Origin: Anaerolentibacter hominis
GTDB lineage: Bacteria > Bacillota > Clostridia > Lachnospirales > Lachnospiraceae
Assembly: GCF_032380675.1 (NCBI RefSeq)
Contig: NZ_JAWDIX010000001.1
Location: forward strand, 992,001-1,056,000
Length of the DNA stretch: 64,000 bases
Reading direction: 5' to 3'
The notes beneath the pieces are model-generated. The model worked only from the letters and a program-made list of their open reading frames with translations. It had not been told where the DNA came from and did not search any database. Numbering within the stretch: position 1 is the first letter of the stretch; each line of letters begins with the position of its first letter. Of the stretch, positions 51,957 to 60,086 are shown one piece after another. The translations under genes and the position numbers were made by a program.

Positions 51957-52024
51957 CAAAAACGCCGCTTTTAGATCTTGGTGTCCTGCTTGAGGGCATC
52001 GTATCGTTGAAGCGGCGTTTTTGT
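51957..52024. terminator. Bidirectional terminator with long loop
   Basis: CAAAAACGCCGCTT and AAGCGGCGTTTTTG are perfect 14-bp arms around a 39-base loop, placed between convergent genes. Confidence 0.8.
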
Positions 52025-52061
52025 ATTCTATCTTCTTTTTGCATTCAGTATATTAGTATAG

Positions 52062-52688
52062 TTAGGACGTCTTATCAAACCACTGAGTTTTAAGCGAACT
52101 CATTCCGTGGACCATAATATTTTCCGCGATGGCTGCGATTTCCTCCGCACTGCTCTTCATACCTTCGGCAAGCCATTTCTGAAGCAGGCCGATGCAGCCC
52201 GCGCTGACAAATGCGTAGAAAAATTCGATTTGCTTGGGGCTGGCCGTATCAAAAAAACGGGAATAGGCTTCGATACATTTTTCCTGGCCCAGATTAATGA
52301 GCCGGAGTGCAAATTCTTTGTCGCCGAAATCTCCTAGTGTAATGGTACAGATATCAGCATTATCCTTCAGACACTGAAAGATCTCCGTTGTTATCTCCAC
52401 CGGTGTGAGAGTACCCTGTTCGGTGGAGAGAAGAGGCTCCAGCGCTTTCTGAAAATCTGCCATCATTTCCGACTCCATCTTGGTCATCAGATCATAAATA
52501 TCCGTGTAGTGGGAGTAAAAGGTTCCGCGGTTAATTCCGGCCGTTTCACACAGTTCCTTGATTGAAATACTCTGAATCGGCTTTTGGCGGAGCAAATCAG
52601 TAAAGGCTCTGCGGATTAATAGTTTCGTGACACGGGTTCTGTGGTCGGTAACGGTCTTGGCCGGCTGAGCCGGTTTCTTCTGGTTCAT
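52062..52688 (-). CDS. TetR-family transcriptional regulator
   Basis: A 208-aa regulator. The helix-turn-helix is at about 20-65: LLIRRAFTDLLRQKPIQSIS, ELCETAGINRGTFYSHYTDIYDL. The C-terminal domain resembles TetR proteins of the DUF6483/TetR_C_8 group (GCIGLLQKWLAEGMKSSAEEIA). It is preceded by a Pro/Lys-rich tail at the N-terminus. It is divergent from the rubredoxin/ferredoxin pair 346 bases away, so it could regulate that pair or itself. The ligand is unknown. Confidence 0.9.
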   Translation of the reverse strand: MNQKKPAQPAKTVTDHRTRVTKLLIRRAFTDLLRQKPIQSISIKELCETAGINRGTFYSHYTDIYDLMTKMESEMMADFQKALEPLLSTEQGTLTPVEITTEIFQCLKDNADICTITLGDFGDKEFALRLINLGQEKCIEAYSRFFDTASPKQIEFFYAFVSAGCIGLLQKWLAEGMKSSAEEIAAIAENIMVHGMSSLKTQWFDKTS

Positions 52689-52846
52689 TGCGGACCTCCT
52701 CCGGGGCGGAATTTGTTCTGTTCATCACCAGACTGGAAAGAACTCTTTCCTGTCTGCCTAACAACGCTGCCCTCATTTGTATTAATTATAGAACATATAT
52801 GAAAGAAAAACAACAGAACTGTATGATTGTTAATGCGAAGTTGTGA

Positions 52847-52905
52847 TTGACAAAATGTGGAAACAGTGTATAGTTATAATTAATAATAATTATTGTTATT
52901 GTTTT
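52847..52905 (+). promoter_or_regulatory. Promoter and AT-rich operator-like region of the rubredoxin gene
   Basis: TTGACA (52847) and TATAGT (52869) are spaced by 16 bases. The following TTATAATTAATAATAATTA stretch resembles PerR/Fur-type boxes (TTATAAT-n-ATTATAA) and would suit an oxidative-stress gene, but the match is imperfect. No other gene lies in 52689-53034. Confidence 0.5.
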
Positions 52906-53034
52906 ACGTGATATACAATAAGACGGTTCGCGAAGCGTGCCGGTGTTTGTTTCATCACAGTAACAAAAAACGGAATCTGGCAGGTTATAGAAGTAAGGAT
53001 CAGATGTAATCTGAAAAAGGAGGATTGGAAACGT

Positions 53035-53703
53035 ATGAGTAAGTATGTGTGTTCTATTTGCGGCTATGTGTACGATGAGGCGGCGGGGATTCCTGACCGG
53101 GGAATAGCTCCGGGCACCCGGTTTAAGGACCTGCCGGAGGACTTTACCTGTCCGGTCTGCGGTGCGCCAAAGGCCGTGTTTACCGGGCAGCAGGAGGAAG
53201 CGGCGGTGAAGGAGCCTGAGCGGGAAGAAGATGATGGGGAAATGCGCGAGATGAGCTATGGTGAACTGAGCGCCCTGTGTTCAAACCTGGCAAAGGGCTG
53301 TGAAAAACAATATCTTTCCGAGGAAGCCGGCCTGTTCCTGGAACTGGCGGCATATTATGATGACCGGGCAGGGGATGATGGCAAAGCCGGTCTTGACGAA
53401 TTAAGCCGGATGGTGGAGGAGGATCTGCAGAAGGGCTATGCGCGGGGAAATGAGGCGGCTATAGCCGCTGCCGACAGAGGAGCGAAACGAGCTCTTTTGT
53501 GGGGCGAGAAAGTAACCAGAATGTTGTCCTCTCTTTTGGAACGGTTTGAAAAAGAAAAGGAGGCTATGCTGTCCGGTACTCATGTTTTTGTATGTGAGAT
53601 ATGCGGATTTATTTACATAGGAGATAAGGCTCCGGAGATTTGTCCGGTCTGCAAGGTGCCGGGAATGAAACTGACTGAGATTACACAGGTGCAAAGGGGG
53701 TAA
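53035..53703 (+). CDS. Rubredoxin / rubrerythrin-like protein with two rubredoxin centres
   Basis: A 222-aa protein. Residues 1-52 are a rubredoxin: CSICGYVYDEAAG and CPVCGAP, binding one iron by four Cys. The middle (about 70-180) is helical and resembles rubrerythrin in position but lacks an obvious E-x-x-H di-iron motif. Residues 185-215 form a second rubredoxin-like knuckle of the rubrerythrin type (CEICGFIYIGDKAPEICPVCK). It probably moves electrons in peroxide or oxygen defence. AAGGAGG precedes the ATG. A ferredoxin-type gene follows after 4 bases. Confidence 0.88.
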   Translation: MSKYVCSICGYVYDEAAGIPDRGIAPGTRFKDLPEDFTCPVCGAPKAVFTGQQEEAAVKEPEREEDDGEMREMSYGELSALCSNLAKGCEKQYLSEEAGLFLELAAYYDDRAGDDGKAGLDELSRMVEEDLQKGYARGNEAAIAAADRGAKRALLWGEKVTRMLSSLLERFEKEKEAMLSGTHVFVCEICGFIYIGDKAPEICPVCKVPGMKLTEITQVQRG

Positions 53704-53707
53704 TACG

Positions 53708-54205
53708 ATGCGTGCAGTTAGAAATATCAGATTATGTACAAAGGACTGTCTCTGTCTTTATGTTTGTCCGGTGGGAGCCACCGATACGGAGACGGGGCAG
53801 ATTGATGCTTTCAAATGCATTGAGGGCTGCCGGCTCTGTGTAGATGCATGTCCGTCTCATGCGATCTCCCTGGTACCGGATCAGTATTCGCCCCAGCAGA
53901 AAAAGGACCAGGCAGTGATCAGGGCAATGCGTGCCCTGGCGGAAAGCAAGACGAAGCAGGAAAGCGCGGCGCAAAAGGCCGCGGAATCTTCCGAAGATCC
54001 GTTTGTCCGCCAGTTTGCATCAGCGATTGCAAAATCCAACCGGATTATGGCTGAGGATATTCTGCGTGAAGCAGGTTATATGCTCCCGCAGAGCCGCAAT
54101 ACCCATGATTTTTTGGAAAAACTGCTGAAAGAGGCGCAGGGCCGCAGGGATTTCCCTATGGACGCGGTAAAACGGCTGATCGAGCTGCTGCCATGTAATG
54201 AGTAA
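53708..54205 (+). CDS. 4Fe-4S ferredoxin-type protein
   Basis: A 165-aa protein. The first cysteine cluster reads CTKDCLCLYVCPVGA, with spacing Cx3CxCx3CP instead of the usual Cx2Cx2Cx3CP; the second, CIEGCRLCVDACPSHA, also begins Cx3C. Two clusters are likely. Residues 65-165 are helical and unrecognised (KKDQAVIRAMRALAESKTKQ). It sits 4 bases after the rubredoxin-type gene and is probably its redox partner. The spacing is unusual enough to question whether both clusters are classical. Confidence 0.85.
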   Translation: MRAVRNIRLCTKDCLCLYVCPVGATDTETGQIDAFKCIEGCRLCVDACPSHAISLVPDQYSPQQKKDQAVIRAMRALAESKTKQESAAQKAAESSEDPFVRQFASAIAKSNRIMAEDILREAGYMLPQSRNTHDFLEKLLKEAQGRRDFPMDAVKRLIELLPCNE

Positions 54206-54233
54206 GATCATATTCGACAGAACAAAATCAGGA

Positions 54234-54260
54234 ACTTCCTTTTGCCAACCCCATATAATA
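54234..54260 (+). promoter_or_regulatory. SigmaK-like promoter
   Basis: AC (54234-54235), 16 bases, then CATATAATA (54252-54260) match the mother-cell sigmaK pattern AC-N16-CATAnnnTA of Bacillus-type sporulation. It is located 29 bases before the repeat-protein start. Confidence 0.5.
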
Positions 54261-54288
54261 CAGTAAAAGCATTTGCAAGAGGTTTGTT

Positions 54289-54951
54289 ATGGCAGACTAT
54301 AATCAACCGGCAGTTCCAGGATTCGGCCCATCCGGTTCTGTTACACCTGAACTCCCTGATGATAATACACCGGCAGCACCGGGATTCGGCCCGGTGGGAC
54401 CTGTCACTCCGGAACTTCCCAATGATAATCAGCCGGCAGCGCCAGGCTTCGGACCAGTGGGCCCCGTTACGCCCACACTTCCGGATATGAATCAGCCGGC
54501 GGCTCCGGGATTCGGCCCAGTGGGGCCCGTTATGCCCGAACTTCCGGACATGAATCAGCCGGCAACACCGGGATTTGGCCCGGTAGGCCCTGTTACCCCC
54601 ACACTTCCGGGAAATAATGGAACCGGAAATCTGTGGAGCTGGGGCGTAGTAGCTCCTATTTTCAGCAATGGGGCAGCAATCGCCCATGTAAGATTCTATA
54701 ATGCTGCTGCGATCAGAGAACCGCTGGATGTTTATCTGAATAATCAGCCGGTTATCTACGATCTGGATTACACAGAGTATACGGATTATCTCCATATTAT
54801 ACCTGGATTTTACCGGGTAACTGTCTACCGCAGGACCAATCCGGGCGAGGCAATTATCGATGTAAGAGCACAGTTTAAACGGAATACAACTTATACAGCT
54901 GCTATTCTGGGTGATGCTTCCGATTATTTCCTTCAGCTTCTGACCTGCTGA
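54289..54951 (+). CDS. Tandem-repeat protein with DUF4397-like C-terminus
   Basis: A 220-aa protein. Residues 5-109 are five exact-length 21-residue repeats of the form NQPAAPGFGPVGPVTPELPD, rich in Pro and Gly. Residues about 115-220 form a DUF4397-like beta domain (AHVRFYNAAAIREPLDVYLN, HIIPGFYRVTVYR, YTAAILGD). There is no signal peptide and no anchor. The DNA repeats (63 bases, 54301-54615) are well conserved. A sigmaK-like promoter precedes it, so a spore-coat or exosporium role is a reasonable inference. AGAGG lies 6 bases before ATG 54289, and a terminator follows. Confidence 0.8.
   Translation: MADYNQPAVPGFGPSGSVTPELPDDNTPAAPGFGPVGPVTPELPNDNQPAAPGFGPVGPVTPTLPDMNQPAAPGFGPVGPVMPELPDMNQPATPGFGPVGPVTPTLPGNNGTGNLWSWGVVAPIFSNGAAIAHVRFYNAAAIREPLDVYLNNQPVIYDLDYTEYTDYLHIIPGFYRVTVYRRTNPGEAIIDVRAQFKRNTTYTAAILGDASDYFLQLLTC
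54301..54615 (+). repeat. Five tandem 63-bp coding repeats
   Basis: Five in-frame 63-base units encode the 21-residue repeats of the protein at 54289-54951. Small differences (Pro/Ser, Thr/Met/Glu) occur at a few fixed positions. Confidence 0.9.
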
Positions 54952-54965
54952 TCAATTTAATATTG

Positions 54966-55003
54966 AAACCGGAACGCCGTCATAGAATGCGTTCCGGTTT
55001 TTT
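54966..55003 (+). terminator. Intrinsic terminator after the repeat protein
   Basis: A perfect 12-bp stem AAACCGGAACGC/GCGTTCCGGTTT is followed by a T run. Confidence 0.85.
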
Positions 55004-55182
55004 GATAGGCAGGAATATGCTGCCGTAGAAGGAGTAAGAAGAACTTCTCCCTTGTGAAAATGGCTGTGTATTAGTATAATGAAAAATAGTGAGCGAAGCA
55101 TTTAAAAAGGGCCCAGGTTTTTATGAAGTGAAGGAACGAACGAAAAAATATATGAGTTATAAAACAGGCAGAGGAGCCAATT

Positions 55183-57687
55183 GTGAGAAAGACAAGAAAT
55201 AGAACATGGATTATAGTATCATTGCTGATTGCAACGGTGTTTCTATTGCCCGGCCAGGATAAAATCGGACAGGCTTCTTCCGGGGGGAATCGTACTGTAA
55301 AGGTGGCGTTTCCGGTCCAGGAGGGTCTTACCTATCTGGATGAGTATGGTAATTACAGCGGATATACCTATGAATATCTGGAAGAGATTGCTCAATATAC
55401 AGGATGGGACTATGAATTTGTTCAGGCAGAGGGTAATCTGAATGATAGTTTATCTGTGCTGCTTGAAATGCTGGAAAAAGGAGAAGTCGATCTGATGGGT
55501 GCCTTGGTGTACAATGAAGCCCTTGGAGACTTGTATGACTACTCTGCCACCAGTTATGGTACCTCGGATACCGTGCTGCAGGTGTTGTATGATCAGGCGC
55601 AGATTGTGCCGAATTCCCAGATGGAGCAGGTCTTCCGGATTGCAATAATAGAGACAGCCAGCCGGATTCGCCAGGAAGTGGAAGATTATTGCAGCATGAA
55701 CCAGATTACGCCGGTCTATATAGACTGTAAGAATCAGGAAGAACAGGTACAGGCACTGAAGGACGGTCGGGCGGACGTTATGGTAAACAGCAGTATGAAC
55801 TATATAGAGGGGCTGCGCTCTATTGCCCATTTTGCGCCGAAGCCCTTTTATTTTGTGACGACAAAAGGAAAAAATACCGGGCTGATGGAAGAACTGAATG
55901 CAGCAATATTAAATATTAAACAGGTTGACCCTTATTTTTCCACTACGCTGTTTGAAAAATACTTTTCTCCCGCAATGAACGAAATTCTGTTGTCTGAGGC
56001 GGAAGAAGAATATGCGGCGCATGCCGGAGTGTTAAAGGCTGGGGTGCTGGTTGATCAGCCGCCGTTTCAGTATCAGAATAAGGATGGTGAGCTGAGCGGA
56101 ATTGGAGTGGGCCTGCTTCAGTATGTTTCAGAGCACACCGGACTGCAGTTTGATCTGGTGGCTGTGGAGTCAACGGAAAAATTATACGAGATGATTCAGA
56201 GCGGGGAACTGGACCTGGTGGCCGGTATGCCGTACAGTTACGAAGTGGCAAGGAAAGAAGGACTGTCCATGTCGAGAGCCTATATTTCTTCCCAGTATAT
56301 CCTGCTGATGAATGAAGACAACCAGGAAGAAAATATAAAGGAAAAACGCCTTGCTATCGCAGACACCTATACAGGAACAGAGGAATTTGCCGGACAGGAT
56401 ATCAGATATCCTTCGGTTAATGAGTGTGTCCGAGCGGTGTCGGAGGGTGATGCTGATTATACCTATGTGGATGCCTATACGGCTCAGTATTATCTGAACA
56501 TGCCGGAATACCGGAACCTGAAAATGATTCCCCAAAGCTATGAGTCAAGCCAGGTCTGCTTTGGAATCACAAAGCCTGCGGATCATGAACTGCTGTCAAT
56601 CCTGAATAAAGTGGTGACCTCAATTGCTGAGGCTGACATGCAGGGGATTATCAATCAGAATACCATTCTGAAGCCATCTTATTCACTGCTGAATGTGATT
56701 CGGGTGAACCCGGTGGAAGCAGTTGTCCTCCTTGTTATTATCTTTTTATCAATTATTGCCGTTTTGTTAGTATTTCTGCGGGACAGAGCAAGAAGGAGCA
56801 AAAAGAATGCGCTTGAACTGAAAAAGCATTTTCGCGTTTATGCACTGGTCAATGAATCCTTTTTTGAATATGATTACAAGGCCCGGACGCTGGTCGTGTC
56901 GATCCCGAAACAGGGGGAATATGAGAAGGCGGAATTAATGAAATATGATTTTAGCAAACCTTCTCAGGATCAGGAAGACGACCGGAAACGCCAGGAATTT
57001 TTAGATATAATTACGCATCAGGAAAACGGTGTAAGAGAAGTGAGGATGTATTATACGGACAATCAGTATCACTGGGTAAATCTTGCGCTGGACACGGTTT
57101 ATGACGGAGACCAGCCTGTTTATACACTGGGCAAGCTTCATCTGATTGACGAAGAAATGCAGGAGAGGAATGCACTGCGGGAAAAAGCACAGTTGGATAG
57201 CCTGACCCATCTTTATAATGCAGAAACGGTCAGGAACCTTGTTATTCAGAATATACAGCTGCTGAAGGAGGGCAAAAGTGCTGCTTTGATTTTGGTGGAT
57301 GTGGATCATTTCAAAAGGATCAATGATACCTATGGCCATATGGCCGGTGATAAGACTCTTTGCCAGGTTGCCGATTATCTCCGGAACAGTGTAAGGGCCG
57401 GTGATGTCGTGGGAAGGCCGGGGGGAGACGAGTTTATGATCTACCTGAACGGCGCAATAGACCGGTATGGTTTGGAAATAAAATGCAAAGATCTGTGCAG
57501 AGGCATAAATGAGTTGGAGCTGGATGGACAGGAGCCGCTCAGCATCAGCATCGGCGCTGTGAGAGCACTGCCGGGAGACGAATACGAAGTCCTGTATAAA
57601 AAGGCGGATGAGGCGCTCTATGTGGCCAAGGGCCGGGGCAGGAACCAGTATAAAATTGCGGAGAGGGAAGAAGAGGGACAGGAATAA
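55183..57687 (+). CDS. Dual solute-binding-domain diguanylate cyclase
   Basis: An 834-aa membrane sensor. Residues 1-30 form a signal anchor. Two family-3 solute-binding domains follow, outside the cell: about 38-270 (VKVAFPVQEGLTYLDEYGNY) and 285-505 (LKAGVLVDQPPFQYQNKDGE). A membrane helix (about 515-540) leads to a linker and a GGDEF domain (about 660-828) with the active motif RPGGDEF and an inhibitory RxxD site (RAGD) five residues before GGDEF. It should make cyclic di-GMP in response to an amino-acid-like ligand. The start is GTG with GAGGAG 6 bases upstream. Its stop overlaps the nudC start. Confidence 0.92.
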   Translation: MRKTRNRTWIIVSLLIATVFLLPGQDKIGQASSGGNRTVKVAFPVQEGLTYLDEYGNYSGYTYEYLEEIAQYTGWDYEFVQAEGNLNDSLSVLLEMLEKGEVDLMGALVYNEALGDLYDYSATSYGTSDTVLQVLYDQAQIVPNSQMEQVFRIAIIETASRIRQEVEDYCSMNQITPVYIDCKNQEEQVQALKDGRADVMVNSSMNYIEGLRSIAHFAPKPFYFVTTKGKNTGLMEELNAAILNIKQVDPYFSTTLFEKYFSPAMNEILLSEAEEEYAAHAGVLKAGVLVDQPPFQYQNKDGELSGIGVGLLQYVSEHTGLQFDLVAVESTEKLYEMIQSGELDLVAGMPYSYEVARKEGLSMSRAYISSQYILLMNEDNQEENIKEKRLAIADTYTGTEEFAGQDIRYPSVNECVRAVSEGDADYTYVDAYTAQYYLNMPEYRNLKMIPQSYESSQVCFGITKPADHELLSILNKVVTSIAEADMQGIINQNTILKPSYSLLNVIRVNPVEAVVLLVIIFLSIIAVLLVFLRDRARRSKKNALELKKHFRVYALVNESFFEYDYKARTLVVSIPKQGEYEKAELMKYDFSKPSQDQEDDRKRQEFLDIITHQENGVREVRMYYTDNQYHWVNLALDTVYDGDQPVYTLGKLHLIDEEMQERNALREKAQLDSLTHLYNAETVRNLVIQNIQLLKEGKSAALILVDVDHFKRINDTYGHMAGDKTLCQVADYLRNSVRAGDVVGRPGGDEFMIYLNGAIDRYGLEIKCKDLCRGINELELDGQEPLSISIGAVRALPGDEYEVLYKKADEALYVAKGRGRNQYKIAEREEEGQE

Positions 57688-58559
57688 TGTTTCAGGATAT
57701 TGAACCGCATCACTATCACAATGAATACAGGAAAAGAAAACCAGAGACAGGGGATTATGTGGTATTCTATAACGGCGGCAGAGTCGTGCTGGAAAGAACG
57801 GAGACGGGGATGATCCTGCCGGAGTTTAAGTCTGTTCAGGAAAATATCCCGAAGCCGGACCGGGAATACCGGTATTTATTTTCAGTAGACGGAACCGCTT
57901 TCTTCCTTTCCTTGGAACAAATAAAAGAGACAAAACGATTCCAATACTGCAATATGCGGGTGTTCAGGGAATTAACGCCGTCCTGGCTGGCATTTGCGGG
58001 AGCGACCGCGTCTCATCTGGCCTGCTGGTATGACACGCACCGCTTCTGCGGAAAATGCGGCAGAACCCTGATACATAAGGAGGATGAAAGAGCGATGGTA
58101 TGTCCGGCATGCGCCATAGTGGACTACCCGAAAATTTCTCCGGTGGTAATCGTGGGCATAGTAGACGGAGAGAGGATTCTGCTGACCCGGTACGCGGGAA
58201 GAAACTACAAAAAACATGCTCTTGTGGCAGGCTATATCGAGATTGGAGAATCCCTGGAAGATGGACTGAGGCGGGAAATTATGGAAGAAGTAGGGCTTAA
58301 AGTAAAAAATATCCGCTATTATAAGAGTCAGCCCTGGGCATTTTCCCAGTCAGTACTGATGGGATTTTTTGCAGATCTGGACGGACCTGATTCGATTGAG
58401 CTGGATACCGGAGAGCTGGCGGAAGCGCAGTGGTTTAAAAGAAGTGAGATCCCGCGGGATGATACCAGCCTGAGCCTTACCTGGGATATGATTGAGGCGT
58501 TTCGAAATGGTTTGATCATGGAAGCAGATAAGACTCCCACCTCTATAGGTGGTGAGTAA
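57687..58559 (+). CDS. nudC: NAD+ diphosphatase, with repeat-derived C-terminal tail
   Basis: A 290-aa Nudix hydrolase that splits NADH to NMNH and AMP and can remove NAD caps from RNA. The zinc ribbon CGKCGRTLIHKEDERAMVCP (about 113-132) and the Nudix box GYIEIGESLEDGLRREIMEE with VGL (about 181-203) are intact. The final residues MEADKTPTSIGGE are encoded by the dispersed repeat at 58515-58686, so the native end was replaced. The core ends normally near EAFRNG, so the enzyme is probably active. The start overlaps the preceding stop by one base. Confidence 0.93.
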   Translation: MFQDIEPHHYHNEYRKRKPETGDYVVFYNGGRVVLERTETGMILPEFKSVQENIPKPDREYRYLFSVDGTAFFLSLEQIKETKRFQYCNMRVFRELTPSWLAFAGATASHLACWYDTHRFCGKCGRTLIHKEDERAMVCPACAIVDYPKISPVVIVGIVDGERILLTRYAGRNYKKHALVAGYIEIGESLEDGLRREIMEEVGLKVKNIRYYKSQPWAFSQSVLMGFFADLDGPDSIELDTGELAEAQWFKRSEIPRDDTSLSLTWDMIEAFRNGLIMEADKTPTSIGGE

Positions 58560-58686
58560 ATAACAAATTCGTCTTGGTGGGAGCCTAGTCTCTTTCCAAG
58601 ATAAAGCCTCCGGCGGATTGCAGAGCCATTATGTCATGCAAAGCATGACGTGCGGCTCGCAGCAAGTACGCCGAGGCGTACTTGAA
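58515..58686 (+). repeat. Dispersed structured repeat, copy 5 (fused to nudC)
   Basis: A full-length copy of the element, lacking about 10 bases of the middle hairpin's left arm. Its short frame MEADKTPTSIGGE is joined in frame to nudC. The TCATGC/GCATGA and CAAGTACGCC/GGCGTACTTG hairpins are intact. Confidence 0.9.
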
Positions 58687-58719
58687 AAAATAACAGTGGG
58701 TGAAAACACAGCGTTTAAA

Positions 58720-58766
58720 TAAGAGACGGGGGCGGACAGGTAAACTGTTTTGCGCCCGTCTCTTTC
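58720..58766. terminator. Bidirectional terminator between nudC and the ATC-hydrolase-like gene
   Basis: AAGAGACGGG pairs with CCCGTCTCTT around a loop that includes further GGC/GCGC pairing, with T-rich sequence on the plus side. Confidence 0.75.
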
Positions 58767-58780
58767 TGCATCGGTTCAAA

Positions 58781-59275
58781 TTATTTCTTATGGTAAATGA
58801 GATGACAGATTGGATCACCTCCGGCAATCGTCTTTTTCAGGTTTAATTTGCAGCCATAAGCCTCTCCGATGCCCCGGTCTCCGCACATGGCGATATCACA
58901 GAGCGTGGCGATCTCTTCATCGCTGCAGCCTGCCTTTTGCCAGGCCTTAACCAGAGGACAGTAGTGAAACTGTATCTCCAGCCTGGAATCGGTGCAGTTT
59001 ATAATCTTCATTTCAAATATCCACTGAGCCGGCTTGGTAAAAAGGGTCTTCCTCAGGCCCTTCAGGCTGGTGGTTTTACCCTGGCGGATTAAATCCCTGC
59101 CCTGCCCCAGGCCGCAGCGCCGGATGGCCGCACTGCTGAATTCTTTTGGATCAAGACCCCGCTTTCTGCCTTCATCGCAGAGCAGATAAAGCCATGCGGC
59201 ACGCTGTTCCAGCTGACCGCGCACGGCCCGGATCAGAGCAAATTTAATTCGGGGTTCGTTGTGAATTTTACTCAT
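58781..59275 (-). CDS. L-2-amino-thiazoline-4-carboxylic acid hydrolase-like protein
   Basis: A 164-aa protein. FHYCPLVKAWQKAGCSDEEI and LCDIAMCGDRGIGEAYGCKL match the ATC hydrolase family, with a conserved Cys and the DRGI segment. In Pseudomonas the enzyme opens the thiazoline ring on the way to cysteine; most Clostridial homologues have no proven role. ATG 59275 is preferred over ATG 59287, which sits directly on an AAAGGA. It follows convergently after nudC and is alone in its unit. Confidence 0.75.
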   Translation of the reverse strand: MSKIHNEPRIKFALIRAVRGQLEQRAAWLYLLCDEGRKRGLDPKEFSSAAIRRCGLGQGRDLIRQGKTTSLKGLRKTLFTKPAQWIFEMKIINCTDSRLEIQFHYCPLVKAWQKAGCSDEEIATLCDIAMCGDRGIGEAYGCKLNLKKTIAGGDPICHLIYHKK

Positions 59276-59359
59276 GAATCTACCCATTCCTTTCCCGTTT
59301 TGAGCCCTACTATAACAGGAACAGGCCCAAACCGCAGGGTTGAAAGATTCTTTCAGCCC

Positions 59360-60004
59360 TTATCTTTTGTATGTTTCTTGCCGTTTCTGTGTCTGTGCCC
59401 GGATCAGACGGACAGATCCCTGATGCAGAACAATACCGTCCCCGTCGCTCAGACGCACCACATATTTATGCCGGCGCTGCTCGTAATCCCGGGCCCGCTC
59501 CTCGAAATGATCGAAGCGGGACAGAAAACGATGGTAGTGAGGCAAAATTTCCAGATCGGTCAGCCCCATTCCCGCCGTATCGGAAAGTCCGGTCAGACGG
59601 TTGAGACCGGGTGTATATTCCCCGATCAGGTCAAACTGTTCCTGGAGAACCAGGCTGCCGGCACTGACCCCGATAATCAGTTTCGTCTTCTCCAGCGTGT
59701 GAAAAACCGGCTTCAAATTTTTCCGGCGCAGCTGATGGAGAAGAAAATAGGGATTTCCGCCGATTAATTCGATGACGTCATACTGGTTCAGGCAAGATGG
59801 ATCTTCCAGCTCAATATCCATGTAAGTAACAGAGAGCCCGAGAGAATATAACTCTTCGGTCAGACGGGGAACCGACCAGTCCTTTTCCTTGCGGGCTGCG
59901 GCTGCAGTGGTAATCATCACCGCGCTGCCGGCGCCGGATAAAAATTTGCAGGCTTCCTCCTTAAGCTCCGGGGAGGAAAGACCGTCTGAGGTTAACAGCA
60001 GCAT
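59360..60004 (-). CDS. Peptidase S51 (peptidase E-like) protein
   Basis: A 214-aa protein with the class I glutamine-amidotransferase-like fold of family S51. The nucleophile Ser is in IIGVSAGSLVL (GxSAGS), the IGGNPYFLL loop precedes it, and LPHYHRF supplies the later His. S51 enzymes include aspartyl dipeptidase and cyanophycinase. Without a cyanophycin synthase nearby, a dipeptidase role is more likely. It stands alone between the ATC-hydrolase-like gene and LysR. Confidence 0.85.
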   Translation of the reverse strand: MLLLTSDGLSSPELKEEACKFLSGAGSAVMITTAAAARKEKDWSVPRLTEELYSLGLSVTYMDIELEDPSCLNQYDVIELIGGNPYFLLHQLRRKNLKPVFHTLEKTKLIIGVSAGSLVLQEQFDLIGEYTPGLNRLTGLSDTAGMGLTDLEILPHYHRFLSRFDHFEERARDYEQRRHKYVVRLSDGDGIVLHQGSVRLIRAQTQKRQETYKR

Positions 60005-60086
60005 CAGAAGCCCCCTGATAATTAAAATGATAGCATAGTGTCGATGGACAAGCCAGTCCTAAAACGGGTTTGTTTCGGCTGCTGCA

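Noticed and set aside
51124..52044. Long minus-strand ORF (306 codons)
   Set aside because: It lies antisense to the Ig-like gene and spans its terminator. The translation has no domain and the plus-strand gene has a ribosome site and sensible composition.
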